The notes below the pieces were generated by a model that was not told where the DNA came from, did not search any database, and worked only from the letters and a program-made list of their open reading frames with translations. Below, in pieces: positions 1-11,598 of a stretch of 64,000 bases of DNA. Each line of letters begins with the position of its first letter. Position 1 is the stretch's first letter. Made by a program: the position numbers and the translations under genes. The stretch comes from Anaeramoeba flamelloides (Eukaryota; Metamonada; Anaeramoebidae), in assembly GCA_027625915.1 (NCBI GenBank), contig JANTQA010000016.1, forward strand, positions 1,989,001-2,053,000. The letters run 5' to 3'.

Positions 1-165
1 TAAATTGAATTTATCCCTTTTGAGCTGAAATAAAAACAATTGGTTTTAAATTAAAGATATTTAAACATTTGGAAATATAAAATTAGAAAATATCAATTTT
101 TTTTTCTTTTAATTCAAATTTCAAATTATGAAAGAGAGAATCATTTTAAACTGTATCTATACTAA

Positions 166-420
166 TTAAATATTTTTATCAATTGAGATCTTGTGGATTT
201 TTTTTTTTACCCAAAATTTGAATCTTTTTTTATTTATTTTGGATTCTCGATTCTGGAAATTGAGAATCCTTTGATTTTGATAATTGCTTTTTTTAAACAA
301 TTGATCCTTTATGGTTTTTTTTTTTTGATATATGTATTTTTGGAATTGAGATCTTTGGAAATTATTTTTTGATATTTGAATTTTTAAAATCAAGAATACT
401 TTTCAACGTTTTTGTTTTTC
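166..420. repeat. Degenerate minisatellite, about 45-60 bp units
   Basis: Loosely repeated units each contain a core like ATTGAGATCCT or TTGAGAATCCT followed by a T-run and GATATATG/GATATTTG. About four to five units can be read. A second block of the same type lies at 10740-10990. The minus strand is open across both blocks, but the encoded text is only the repeat read through, so I do not call a gene. Confidence 0.5.
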
Positions 421-751
421 CTCAATTTTTTTGAAAAATCAATAACCAGAAAACTTGTGTTTTTATTTTATTTCTAGTATTTCTTTTTTGATCCGATTAA
501 TTTTTTTTTTTTGTTTATTTATATTGTTTTAATTACAAGACTAGTAATTTCCTTATGGTTATTATCATAATAATATTTTTGTGTTGTGCCTTGAATTCGT
601 CTGGAGCAAATTCATAAGAAGTTATATGAACCTTAAAAATAAAATATTTTTATCATTTTTTTTTCAATTTCTCCAGATCTGTCTTAGTGTCTCCCACAAC
701 CCTCATAAAAAACAAAAAAACATCCCCTTTATTAAAATTATAAATGAAAAA

Positions 752-1354
752 ATGAAGAACATCTTTCTTCTATTAATAACAATCTTTCTTGTTCAACAGA
801 TCCATCACCAAGGAATTTTATGTGAATCAAAAGAGAATTACAAAATAAGTGGTGATGAATGTTCCTTCTGTCAATTATTATTCCAAAACTTTCACAAGAT
901 GATCCCCAAAATACCAACAAAAATAACTGTCCACGAGCTTTCTGAAATAAGTAAAATACATTGTTCTCAATTCAACAAAAGCGAGTTGAACAATGTTTGT
1001 GATGAATTTTTTCACGTTCAAAATCTGAAAACAATTATTTATGCCATTAAGCACGGTGTCAATGCTGCAGATTTGTGTCAGCATTTTTCTGATTGTGCAG
1101 ATCCTCGCAACCCTCATGATCCACTTCGGTGTGCAGTGTGCGAATTTGTTACTTTGCAAATAGCTTCCTCAATGAACAATGGCAATTCTGCTAAAGAAAT
1201 AATTTCTTCCGTTGGCAAATCATGTGTAAAGCATTTAGATCACGATTATCGGAACGTTGCCATTGAAATACTTTCGCATTGGGGAAAAGAAATTATAAAG
1301 ACTATTGATTTACAAAACCCAACAAATTCTTGTTACCAATTAAACATTTGTTAA
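752..1354 (+). CDS. Secreted saposin-like protein with two SapB domains
   Basis: 200 residues. I start at ATG 752 because it opens a clean signal peptide (hydrophobic run FLLLITIFLV near residues 5-14) and follows an A-rich leader; the frame is open back to 581, but that extension is not signal-like. Domain 1 (about residues 34-113) has all six saposin cysteines: CxxC (ECSFCQ), IHC, NVC and a closing C-x5-C. Domain 2 (about 125-200) starts RCAVC and ends with C-x5-C (CYQLNIC), but the expected fourth cysteine position reads Val-Ala, leaving five. Saposin-fold proteins bind or disrupt lipids and act in lysosomes, phagosomes or outside the cell; in amoebae they include pore-forming peptides used on ingested bacteria. 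Which of these applies cannot be told. No neighbouring gene is close. An AATAAA-like element lies near 1536. Confidence 0.85.
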   Translation: MKNIFLLLITIFLVQQIHHQGILCESKENYKISGDECSFCQLLFQNFHKMIPKIPTKITVHELSEISKIHCSQFNKSELNNVCDEFFHVQNLKTIIYAIKHGVNAADLCQHFSDCADPRNPHDPLRCAVCEFVTLQIASSMNNGNSAKEIISSVGKSCVKHLDHDYRNVAIEILSHWGKEIIKTIDLQNPTNSCYQLNIC

Positions 1355-1660
1355 TGTTGCAAATTATTCTAATTGGATTGACATTTTGAAATTATATTCT
1401 TTTTTTTCTTGCGATTTATGGCATTAGTTTTCTTAAGGACTCTCGTTCTAAACGGATTCTAAATCGACACCATAAGTGCTACCCTATCCTTTTATTTTGG
1501 TTAAGGTTCTGAAGATCCTTTAGCCATAGATTAAAATAAATTATTTTTTGCAAAAAAAGGTTTTTTTGGTTTTTGTTATTTGTTCTGCTCTAAAGTCTCA
1601 CTTACCAAGCTTAGAAATACATCTAAGAATACTTTTATTCAATTTTGATTTTCAGTTAAG
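1355..1660. other. 3' flank of the saposin gene, no gene seen
   Basis: AT-rich sequence after the stop codon, with a possible AATAAA-type signal near 1536. Nothing else is supported. Confidence 0.4.
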
Positions 1661-1843
1661 TCAGTAATTACGGTTTCTTAATTAAAAATTGAAAAAATTT
1701 CACTTTCTTTTTTTTTTTTTCCAATTAAATAGAGTTTTCAAACAAATAACTTGCAGTTTGTGATTTCGGACTCTAAATAAAAAAGGAAATTGAAAATGAA
1801 GTGAAATATTTTGCCCAATTTATTATTTAAATATCAGTAATAC
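1661..1843. mobile_element. Hairpin MITE, ACTGGTATT family, diverged copy
   Basis: The left arm begins TCAGTAATTACGG and runs into an AATTGAAAAAATTTCACTT stretch. The right arm is its inverted counterpart (GAAGTGAAATATTTTGCCC), ending in ATATCAGTAATA. Arm layout matches the copies at 14498, 23422, 48911 and 62729. No coding capacity. Confidence 0.5.
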
Positions 1844-1949
1844 AAAAGTAATACTTTTCTTGATTGTGGCTCTGTGATAAGTGGGTGTTTACAATCAACA
1901 AAAAAAAACTCTTTTTTTGCAAAGACAATATATTTTAGTCTTTGATTAA

Positions 1950-3159
1950 GGGACTAGTAAACTAAAAAAAATCTTCAAGTGATTTTTCTAACAAATTAAA
2001 AAAAATTTTACCGTATCTTGAAATTGATAAATAAAGTGAAAATCTGATAACTACAAGACATGGCTTACTTTTAATACTATTTACAGAAATGAATTATTGT
2101 TTTTAAAAGTTTTTTCCATTTTTCTCATTTTTGAAAAGTTCAAAATCCAACATATTTCCAAATTATTTAAAAAAAATTATTTTCAAAGAAAGAAGATTGA
2201 AATCTTATTGCCTGTAAAGGAAGTGTACAAAAATTTACTTTAGAAATGAAACCACTAAGTTCTAAAATAACTAGATTTAAAAAATATACTTAATATCAAA
2301 AAAAATACAATAATTATTTTAAACTTATAAAAAATATTATTTTTTGATTCGTAGAACAGACAAAATCTATTTTTTCTAGGGATTAAATGAAAAAATATGA
2401 GAAAAAGAACCAAAGAATCAAATTAAAAATTCTCCCGAAATACTTTTTTAAAACCTGGAAAATTCAACTTATTATCTCAAGAAATACTTTTTAATTTGAT
2501 TATTTATAATCAATAATTATAAACCCAATCTTAATTATTTTAGTAAGTCATTAACAACCCAATGATTAAATGTATCAAATAGGTTTTACATTTATTTCTC
2601 AATTTTTTCAAGATTTTGCAACTAATCAAACAATTCAAATGCATATTTCTAATAATAATAAAAATAATAGATATTATCAAATAACTGATTTTAATACAAC
2701 AGTTCCTTGTTTATACTCTAGGTATTTGAAAAAGTATATTGACAAGTCTTTTAAATTTCAAGAAATTTCATAAATATTTGTGAATAAAATAAATGTTCAA
2801 TTTTTTTAGATTTTCAAGGATACAATATTTGATTTATTTTTCAGGTATTTTTAAAATAATATTAAAGACATAAGGTTACTTGTTCATAAAGACTCTCAGA
2901 AATTACTAAAAGTGATATTTCTTCAAAAATAAATTTTTTTGCAAATTTTTATTTTTCTAATTTGATCCCAAAACCCAACAAAAAAAGGATCAGATCTTTT
3001 GACTGAAAATTCCATTGGGAAAAATGAAATCTTTTAAAAATGATAATTCATCTCTCTAAAGCTGGGAAACGAAGTTTCTTATTGGCCGTAATTGTATCCT
3101 TATGTAAATAATTACTCTATCACCTTTGGGAAAAAAAATAAATAAGAGTTACTATTCCC
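1950..3159. mobile_element. TTAA-flanked non-autonomous DNA element, copy A (1210 bp)
   Basis: Flanked by TTAA at 1946-1949 and 3160-3163. The ends are inverted: left GGGACTAGTAAACT, right AGAGTTACTATTCCC. The body is alignable along its length, in inverted orientation, with 44569-45780 (1212 bp) and more weakly with 36186-37451. TTAA target duplications are the hallmark of piggyBac-type transposition, so this is most likely a piggyBac-mobilised MITE. The only open frame inside (2570-2773) is not conserved between copies, and no transposase is visible. Confidence 0.8.
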
Positions 3160-3163
3160 TTAA

Positions 3164-4046
3164 AGGATCGTCTCGATATTTTTGGGAGTAGCCACCATAA
3201 AGCCAAAACTTTCACTTTTTTCTCAATTACAAGAGGATCAGATTAACAACATTTTTTACTTTAGGTTTGTCTAATTGATTTTTAGTTTCCCAAAGTACTT
3301 GTTGAAGAATAATTTATTAATTTTTTTTTCTGAAAAGTAAAATAAAATTTCTTCTAGAATGTTGAGTTGATTTGTTTTATCTACTTTGAGAAAAGTTAAG
3401 TGGTTTGTCTTTTGCTTCTCTTAACATTCTATTGTAATATTTTGTGATAATTTGAAAAAAATTGTTTTTAGGAAGGCACTTTAGCTACTCAATAAAAATC
3501 CAAAAATACCAACGACCTAAGTAAAAAATACTTTTTTCAAATCTAATTTAAACTGTAGAATAGTGAAATGGTTGAATTCTGGTATTATACTCTTACTCTA
3601 ATTGGACTTTTTCTGAAATTTAAAAGGGAACAATACTGTGCTTGGATCAACAAATTTGATCAAAAAAAACTAAAATTTTGCTTTTATACTGATACTAGGG
3701 CTTTAAAACTTGTTGTGAAATATTTTGAATTTAAACTAGACTAGATTTTTTTAAAAAATGATTTAGTGGACCAATAAAATGATTTAACAAAAAAGAATTT
3801 AATACCCCGGAAGCATTTAATGATTTGTATTGTCTTAGGATTTTTTTATTGTTAGTTATCCCATTTCATAACATATGAGATTAAAGGATTATTCCTTAAT
3901 TTGCAATTATTGTTAATGTAAATGTTCCTTCAATCAGTAAATTACAATAAAAAAATAATAAAAAAATCTTTTAGTAATTATTATTAAAAATAAAGAAGAT
4001 GATAAAAATTTAAAAAATTGTTAGCATTAAAACAATTTATAGATTT

Positions 4047-4048
<2 letters not shown>
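3164..4048. other. Intergenic, nothing recognised
   Basis: AT-rich unique-looking sequence between copy A of the TTAA element and the ankyrin gene. No open frame, RNA gene or clear repeat was found. Confidence 0.4.

Positions 4049-4080
<32 letters not shown>
4049..4080. repeat. (AT)16 microsatellite abutting a stop codon
   Basis: A perfect AT dinucleotide tract that ends two bases before the stop codon of the minus-strand ankyrin gene, so it would form the first part of that gene's 3' UTR. Confidence 0.9.
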
Positions 4081-4082
<2 letters not shown>

Positions 4083-4813
4083 TTAATCAATTATAAAGTT
4101 TGTTTTTATTGAATTTAATAATTCTTCAATTTCATTTATTTCTTTGAATTCATTGTTTTTCTCAATTTCGTCATTATTACTACTATTGTCGTTCTTATTG
4201 TTACTATTGTCGTTATTATTGCTGTTATTATTATTATTATTGTCGTTGTTGTTATTTATTGTTGTTGTTCTCTTCTCTTTGGAATCTATGATATTTGTGG
4301 TTTTGTCTAAACCCAATGAATGTTCTCTTGGTTTTTGTTGGTCAAAATTATATTTTTTCTTTAATTGCATTATTTTCATTTTATTGGAATTAATTAACTC
4401 ATTAACGTTCCCCATCGAAACTTTTTTTATATTTTCAATTCTTTTTTTGAATTCATCATCTATTTGAATTGTTTTTTCTTCAAAAAGATCATTTATTTCA
4501 TTGTCTTTCTTCTCAGTTCTGTTCACATCCATGTTACCACCCTTTTGATTCATTTCCAGGTGTTTATTTTTTAACAATTGTAATTTATTATCTGTATTGG
4601 TTGCGGTTTCGTTTTTTTGATTAAATTGATCAATAATATCTGGAAAATCTTGATTTAATCTCTCAAATAAACTATCAATTTCTTGTGAAATATCACTGCT
4701 GTTATTACTTTTATTTTTTCTTTCTTCATTTTTATTCTCTTTATTGCTGGTGTTGTTAAAATCTTTATTTCTGATGTTGTCAAAATCATTATTGCTGTTG
4801 TCGTTCTGTTTAA

Positions 4814-4863
<50 letters not shown>

Positions 4864-7346
4864 CCTGATAGTTCTTTTGACTTATTGAATTGGTCAATTT
4901 CATTTTGTTCGTTATTATCTTTGGATAAAGTTTTATATAATTCTTCAAAGGTTTCATTAACATTCGAATTATCATTCTCTGAATTGTTATTCAAATTGTT
5001 TGATTTTATTTTGTTAAATACATCAATATTTTCTTCTTTTATTGAAGTGTTTTTATAAATATTATCATTGTTGTTAATGTTTGCTGTTGAGGGTATTTTG
5101 ATATTATATTTTTGTCTTAGTAAAGCTAATCTATTTCTTTTTTGATTGAAAATATTATCAAGTTTCATTTTGTTTAATTCAATTTGATTTAATTTTTGTT
5201 GATAACTTTCTTGAAGTTTTTTATTTCTTTCCTGTTTTTCTTTTTCCAGTCTTTCAAACATTTCTCTTTTTTCTTTGGTCAATTGTCTGAATTGTAACAA
5301 TTTTTCTGAAGTGATTCTAATATCATTATTTGATAGAGTATAAGTTTCATTATTATTGTTTAAATTTCCCTTTTCTTGATCTTGGCCTAATTTTAGGCTT
5401 TCTTGTTGTTTTTGCCCTTCTGTTTTTTGTTCAATGTTTACATTGTTTGGTTGATTAACCTGTGGTTGGTTTTCGGTTTGTTTCTTTGGATGTATTAATT
5501 CTTTAATTTTTTCATTTTTGTTTGTAATCGTAACATTTTTTTTAGTTTTCTTTTGTTCTTCATTATTTGGCTTATTTTCTGTTTTAGTTTTAATGTTTGA
5601 ATTAGTTCTGGCATTTATTTTTGTACTTGTGTCTGTGTTTATATTTGTGTTTGCATTTATATTTGTATTTGTATTTGTATTTGTGTTTGTGTTTGCATTT
5701 GTATTTGTATTTGTATTTGTTTTTGTATTCGATTTATTTATGGAATTTAAATTCAATTCAATTTTCACGCCTTGGCTTGGAATAATTTCTTTTATAGTCG
5801 TATTATTTCTTTTAAATTTATCTTCCGTTAGTTGGGGGTTGCTTTTCCCCTTTTTAGCTAATTTTCTTCTCAGTTTTTCTTCTTGTCTGTTTTTTTTTGC
5901 TCTTTCTTTTTGTTCTTTCAATATCTTTTTTTGTTCTGCTTTGTATAATTTCTTATTTTCTTTTTCCTTTTTTCTATTTAGTTTTTTTTCTTGTTCATTT
6001 ATTTCCTTTTCATATTTGGTCTCATCTATTTTATCACCTATTTGGTTTTTGATATAGTTAATTGACTGTTCAAAAAATTTTAATGAAAATACACTCCATT
6101 TGTTTTTCAATTTTTGTTTTCTGATCCTTAAAATTTCTAAAGCCTTTTTTTGTTTTCTTGCCCCATGCTCAATTAAGTACTTGATAACTAAATAGTGGCC
6201 AAATTTTGCTGCAATTAATAGTGGTGTTTCGGAATTTTCTGCAACTGTGTCGACATCGGCACCATTTTCAATTAGCCATTCAACAATTTCTACATACCCT
6301 GCACCCGCAGCAAAATGAATTGGCTCGAATCCTTGGCTTTTGGAATTTAATTTAGCCCGATAGCGGTCTTTTAGAAATTCTAATAATTCGATTCTTTTTT
6401 TAATATCAGATTGGATTTGTGGTAATTGTTTATAAAAAATCCTTTCGCCTTGCTGCTCGAGAAAGTTTTGAACATTAAAATTATTTGGTATTTTTGAATT
6501 CAAATTCCGGTTCCAAAGCACGTTATGATTACTCTCCTTTTCCTGGTCATTCTCATTTTCATTGTTTTTGAGATTATGATTCGAAATGTTTTTATTTGTA
6601 TTTGTATTTGTGTTTGTATTTGTGTTTGTGTTTGTGTTCTTGATGATCCAATTGAATAATAAATTTCGATCAAATTCATCTTTCTCAAGCTCTTCAACTA
6701 TTTCACCACATTGGCACACGAAACTGACTGCGGTACGAGGAAGTACTTTGCTCCCTTTTGAAATCAATAACTGAACAACGTCTGGCTTTGCTTTGAAAAA
6801 TGCCAAGTCTAAAGGGGTCCTCTCGACTAAATCAATGCACTCACAATTGGCTTTGTTTTGCAAAAGCAATTTGCAAAGCTCACATGAATTGTTATTTGCT
6901 GACAAAATGGAGACGTGCAAGGGCGTCATGCCACAGTAAGTTGGTTTGTTCACTTTTTGGTTATACTGCAAATACTTTGCCAACATTTGAACAGAGCCAG
7001 TCAAGCAAATCAAGATAAGAACACCCCTTCCTTGTCGATCTGTGATGTTCAAATTTAAATCCTCATTTGTTAACAAACCATTAAAAAATTCGTTGTTCTT
7101 TCGAAGAACAGTTCGGTGGAGAAGCGGTAGCCCAGTGGACTGATCAACGAAATTTGGATCCTGTGTTTTATGCTGCAATAAAAATTGTAAAATTTTTGTT
7201 TTGTTTCGAATTAATGCATAATGTAGTCCAGAAAAATTGTGTTTTGAAAGATCAGACGCAACTTCTGTTTTATCAAGAAGAGTTTCAATTGACTTTAAAT
7301 CCTCGTTCTCAATTGCTTGTCTCACTCGGTAAACAGTTACAGACAT
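4083..7346 (-). CDS. Ankyrin-repeat, coiled-coil, Asn-rich protein
   Basis: 1087 residues in one exon. Ankyrin repeats fill about residues 35-205 (for example GMTPLHVSIL and RTPLDLAFF) and a second pair lies at about 338-402 (PIHFAAGAGYVEIVEWL and TPLLIAAKFGHYLVIKYL). Between them is an Asn-Thr dipeptide run (about 236-250). The C-terminal two thirds are low complexity: a Lys/Glu-rich predicted coiled coil (about 440-510), a second Asn-Thr run (about 535-575), another coiled coil (about 690-770) and a 17-residue Asn run near 828-844. Ankyrin repeats bind protein partners; no catalytic domain is visible, so a scaffold or adaptor role is inferred. The start is supported by an A-rich leader just upstream (T-rich on the plus strand, 7347-7400). 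Open frames on the opposite strand are shadows of the repeats. Frame and extent are secure; function is not. Confidence 0.85.
4813..4863. repeat. (TTA)17 trinucleotide run inside the ankyrin gene
   Basis: Read on the minus strand this is a pure AAT run encoding polyasparagine. It is uninterrupted at DNA level, so length variation between alleles is expected. Confidence 0.9.
5620..5740. repeat. Hexanucleotide repeat encoding Asn-Thr
   Basis: Tandem TTTGTA/TTTGTG hexamers with a few variant units; on the coding strand they specify alternating Asn and Thr (plus some Ala, Ile). A second tract of the same hexamer is at 6593-6640 in the same gene. Confidence 0.85.
6593..6640. repeat. Second hexanucleotide repeat encoding Asn-Thr
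   Basis: Eight hexamers of TTTGTA/TTTGTG type, coding for an Asn-Thr run between the two ankyrin blocks. Confidence 0.85.
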
Positions 7347-7400
7347 TGATTAATTTCTTTTTTATTTTGTTTTTATTTTTTTTTTTTTTTTTTTTTTGGT
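7347..7400 (-). promoter_or_regulatory. A-rich 5' leader of the ankyrin gene
   Basis: Immediately before the ATG the coding strand is almost pure A. The same leader type precedes the CLU ATG at 53577, so it is likely a feature of untranslated leaders in this genome. No TATA or initiator motif can be assigned. Confidence 0.35.
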
Positions 7401-9919
7401 CAAGAATTTTTAAAAAAATTTGTTTTGTTTTTTGGGTTTGGGGATAACAAAAAAAATATTTTGGAAAGAAAAAAGAAAGAAAAAAATGAAAAATACTCAG
7501 AGTTTCCGATTAAAAAGGTTTGTAGGTAGAAAAAACTTTGTCTTATCGAGAGACATTAGTGAAGAAAGAACTTGAGATTTTTATTTTCCAAAAGATTGAA
7601 TTTTTTAAGGTAGTTCCTCAGCAAAGTTGTTTTTTTGTCGGATAAAAAGATTTTCATACTCTCTTAAAGTGATATTCTAAATGAGAAATTCTTTTGTGGA
7701 GAAAAAAATTAATTCAAAATTAGGGTTTCGATTTATTGGTACAAAGATAGAAAAAAAAAATTGTCTTCCAATTAAAAATGCTGAGTTTTTCAATATTTAT
7801 ATTGATAAATACCAAGGGGATTTCAAATTTTATGTTCTAAAAGAACTGAAATCCAATATTGTAAATATAAAAAATGGTTATTACAAAAGCTGAAATATTA
7901 CTAATTAGGTTTTTTTTATGGTATTTTGATGAGAAAATTAATTGTAAAATACATTTTATTAATTGCAAAAAACTTTTCGGAAAGTCTTAAACTAAATTTA
8001 TAAAAATTTTTTTTGATATTATAACTGGTTATATACAAATTGTTTTTAAGTGAAACAATACATTTAAAGTAAACTTTTGGGTGATGAACAATTTTTTGAT
8101 TACAACTAGTATCAAGGAAATTTTAGATTTTGAAAGGAGAAAAATTTTACATTTTTTATTTGGGAAGTGGAAAAATTTTAATTTTGTTTTTTATAGGATA
8201 AAAAGTTGATGTTATTAATTTATTGAAAAAAATTGAAATTCAAGTTTCAAATCATTAAAAAAATTCAATTTTATTTTTATTTATTTTTGTTCAAATTCGT
8301 AAATAATTTTATTTTTTAGTTTTAATAATATTTTTTTTTTAATTTTGACAATTCATTGTACAGTCAGTTTCAAATTTAAGACATAAACTTTCAAAGGGAT
8401 TTAAGGTACTGAAGAATCTCAAATTAAAGTGTGTTTTTTTGAATTTTTTTTTACAAAAATTATTTTACCTGAATTTGAATTTTGTGTCATATTTTGATTT
8501 CTTTTCTGTAACTTATATTTCGTTGAAATTTTATTTCTTAAAAGTGGAACTGGATGTACTGTAAATTTTATTAACTCCTTTCATAAATAATAATTATTCA
8601 TTTTGAAGTAAAAAAGATTAAGTTAATCATTTTTTTCAATTCCTAATCAATAGAAATAAAATATGTGATTATGTGGATAGTTTGATTCGATTAGATAACA
8701 TTTTAAATGATAAATAATGATATTAGTCTTTATTCGAGTATTATAAATTAATTTAAATTAAATAAAATCAACTTTTTAAGTAATTTTAACATATTTTAGA
8801 ATTAGAAAAATAACAATTTGGTTAAATACAAATATTCAATCAATTTTAAAAAATCAACCTAAAAAAAAAAAAAAAAAGAAAGAAAGAAATTAAACCAGTA
8901 ATCAGTTGAAATGATATTTTCCTTTTGTATCAACCCTGTTGGACAGATTTATTGAACATTTATATATACAATAATATTGAATTTTGGAATAATATATATT
9001 TTAAGTTATTATACAATTAGATTTATTAATAACAAATAAATATACAGATTATAATTGAAATCATTAAATGTGTTATTTATTTTTATTGATCTTTGGTTAA
9101 AATTATAACTTGAAATAATTGTTTTTTAAAAACAATCATTTAAATTCACAATATTTCATAAAAATATTTATCTTAAAATGATATATCTGAAGATTATTTA
9201 TGTTCTCTCTATGATAGTTCCTTTTTTGATTAAGTAAATTGTTGTTTCTTATTAATTTGTTGAGTAATTTTAATTAAAATAAGAGAATAATACCCTAAGT
9301 TAATACTTTTACTTTTTTTAACATCAAAAATTTGATTTAAAAAATATACGCTTTATTTAGTTGTGATTTTGTTTGATTTTTAGTGTTAAAAGTGTCTTTA
9401 TTAAAAAAAATATTAGATTTTTAGATATAAAGTGGGTTTAATTACTATTTTTTAAAATTATCATGAATTTATTACTAATTGTGTGATAATTTTAATTATC
9501 AACAAACTCACCTTTTCTGAAAAATTCCTTTATAATATAAAAGAAAATTTGAAAATAACTGAACAAATAATGCGTCCTTTTTGTTAAAATTGTTATAAAA
9601 ATGATATTATTATTATAATAATAATTATTTTTAATAATGTTTCTTCTTTTTTTTATTTATATAATTTTTACTTTAATTACTCATATCATGCTAAACTCAA
9701 AAATGATGAAACACTTTAAAATGTCTTTTAAAGTGGGTTTGTGGGTTTTTTTCTATTATTCTGCTTATAATATATTAATTTTTTTGGATCAAAAAACATT
9801 TTATTTAGTTTTATCAAATATTCATTTTTTTTCTTTTTATCATAATTTTCTTTTTCTTTTTTACTTTTATCATTATTTTTTTTTGGTTCCTTATCAAATA
9901 GAAAAAAGTTCTTGTAAAA

Positions 9920-9923
<4 letters not shown>
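7401..9923. other. Intergenic, no gene recognised
   Basis: About 2.5 kb of very AT-rich sequence. Short open frames at 7681-7893 and 9637-9984 have AT-driven residue composition (Phe, Ile, Tyr, Lys, Asn) with no domain signal; the second runs into an AT microsatellite. I leave both uncalled. Confidence 0.4.

Positions 9924-9957
<34 letters not shown>
9924..9957. repeat. (TA)n microsatellite
   Basis: A 34-bp perfect TA tract. Confidence 0.9.
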
Positions 9958-9960
<3 letters not shown>

Positions 9961-10739
9961 GGCTGTTATATGATGTTGAATTGATGTCTATATATATATT
10001 ACAAGATCTTTTTTCAATATGATAAGGAATCAAAAGTTAAATTAGATAAATTTTGTAATACCCATTTTAATAATTATGTTTCACTTTTTTTATTGTTTTC
10101 TATTTAATTTTATTAATATTTTAAAATATCATGTTTTTATCTATTTATAATGATTGAAAAGTGAATTATGAAAAAGATTTATTGAATCATTTTTGATTAA
10201 TAGTAAAAAATATTTTTTTTTTTTTTCATTTTATTTTTTTATTTGAATCATAATTTTGAAATGTAATTTTAAGTTGAGCACTTCTGTTCAAAAATAATTT
10301 ACTGGAATTGAAAAAAAAAAGTAATTTTTATGAGTATCAAATACCAAATAAAAACCAATCCCCTTTTGATATACAAACATTCTCCAAAAATCAACATTGA
10401 ATTTCTTTGTTCATTTACGGGGGGGGTGTCAAAGAGTAAAATTTAATTTCGAAATTAAATAATTGCAGATTATAATTCCAAATACGGCTGTGTTATTTTT
10501 GAAGTGTTTCTCTTTGTACTTTATGATATCTTGATTCTTTTTATTTTTGAAATTTTTCATGAGTAATTTTTAAATCGAAAGGCCATTACAAATTCCTTAC
10601 TCTGTAAAATTTAGAGGGGTTTAAAATAACCACAAATTAGATTAAATTGATTTTTTTTTTTGTGAGTAAAGTAAACAATTTGTTCCAAATTTAAGAAATC
10701 TAACACTTTGAAATAGTTAAAAATATAGAACAAGATACA
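9958..10739. other. Intergenic with a weak dispersed repeat and a G8 run
   Basis: Sequence at about 10080-10260 resembles 33140-33310 (shared words around GTTTTTAT..ATTTATAATGA and AAGTGAATTA). A run of eight G at 10419-10426 stands out in this composition. No coding sequence seen. Confidence 0.3.
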
Positions 10740-10990
10740 ATTGTAGAATTTTTTTTTAAAATTGGATTTTTTTTGAAATTGAGAATCCTATTAAACTGTT
10801 TTTTGTTAATTTAAATATGCGAGATCCTATGATTTTTTTTTTTGGTTTTTTAAATTGTATTTGGTATTGAGATCCTGTAAATATTTTATTTTTTTCGATA
10901 TATGGGTTTTTTGAACCCAAGGTGTGCAATTTCAGAATATTTATTTTAGTGAGAAAACATTTCTTAAATGTGAAACCATTAAACATAAGT
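10740..10990. repeat. Degenerate minisatellite, same type as 166-420
   Basis: About four units with a GAGATCCT or GAGAATCCT core and T-runs, including a GATATATG word also seen at 166-420. Not coding in my view. Confidence 0.5.
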
Positions 10991-11598
10991 GACTACACCC
11001 TTAATAAAAGAAATAAAATTCAAAATTGATATATTCAATTTTTTTATTTTGGTGATAATAATTAAAAGAAAAAAAAAAAAAACATGAAAAATTAATTAAC
11101 AAATTAAAAAATTGAAATTATTTTTAAATAAAGTAAAAGTTTTAATCTAGTAAAAAGAATTTAGAAAATAGTTTGATCGGCAACTTTATAAAATTTTTCA
11201 AAATATTTTCTGAACTCTTTTCCTCCAGGGTTTATTAAAAGTTACTTTTAAATTTTTCTTTTTAGTAATGTTATTAAAAATAATATTTTCTAAAAATAGG
11301 AAAATTTAATAAAAGTTTGAATTTCTATTATTCAATTTTATCGTTTTTAAAAAAATGTGACAGAAAAGTTTTCGAAAATAATCTCAAAAACAGTCGAAAA
11401 ACTTGAAGTTAACTATTTTCAAAAAAATTATTTTAACACAATTTTTTAACAGCCCATATTTTGATTAAAATTATAATTATATTCATTTCGCTTTTAAAAT
11501 CGCAGTACTATAAAATAGTGTATACATGCGTGCATGTATGGTGACATGTAAATAATAATAAATCCAAAGAATTACTGAATTATCAATGAATAAATCAA
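10991..11598. other. 3' flank of lipase 1, nothing recognised
   Basis: AT-rich sequence with no gene or clear repeat. Confidence 0.35.

Noticed and set aside
2570-2773. 67-codon frame inside TTAA element copy A, considered as a transposase remnant
   Set aside because: Not matched by an open frame in the inverted full-length copy D.
3625-3680. A GGGAACAATACTG word resembling the start of a U6-type small RNA
   Set aside because: The invariant ACAGAGA and following core of U6 are absent.
4144-6057. Long open frames on the plus strand across the ankyrin gene (Leu- and Val/Phe-rich)
   Set aside because: They are antisense shadows of the Asn/Thr repeats and coiled coil on the minus strand.
9637-9984. 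115-codon frame with hydrophobic segments
   Set aside because: Phe/Ile/Tyr-rich as expected from AT-rich DNA and ends inside an AT microsatellite.
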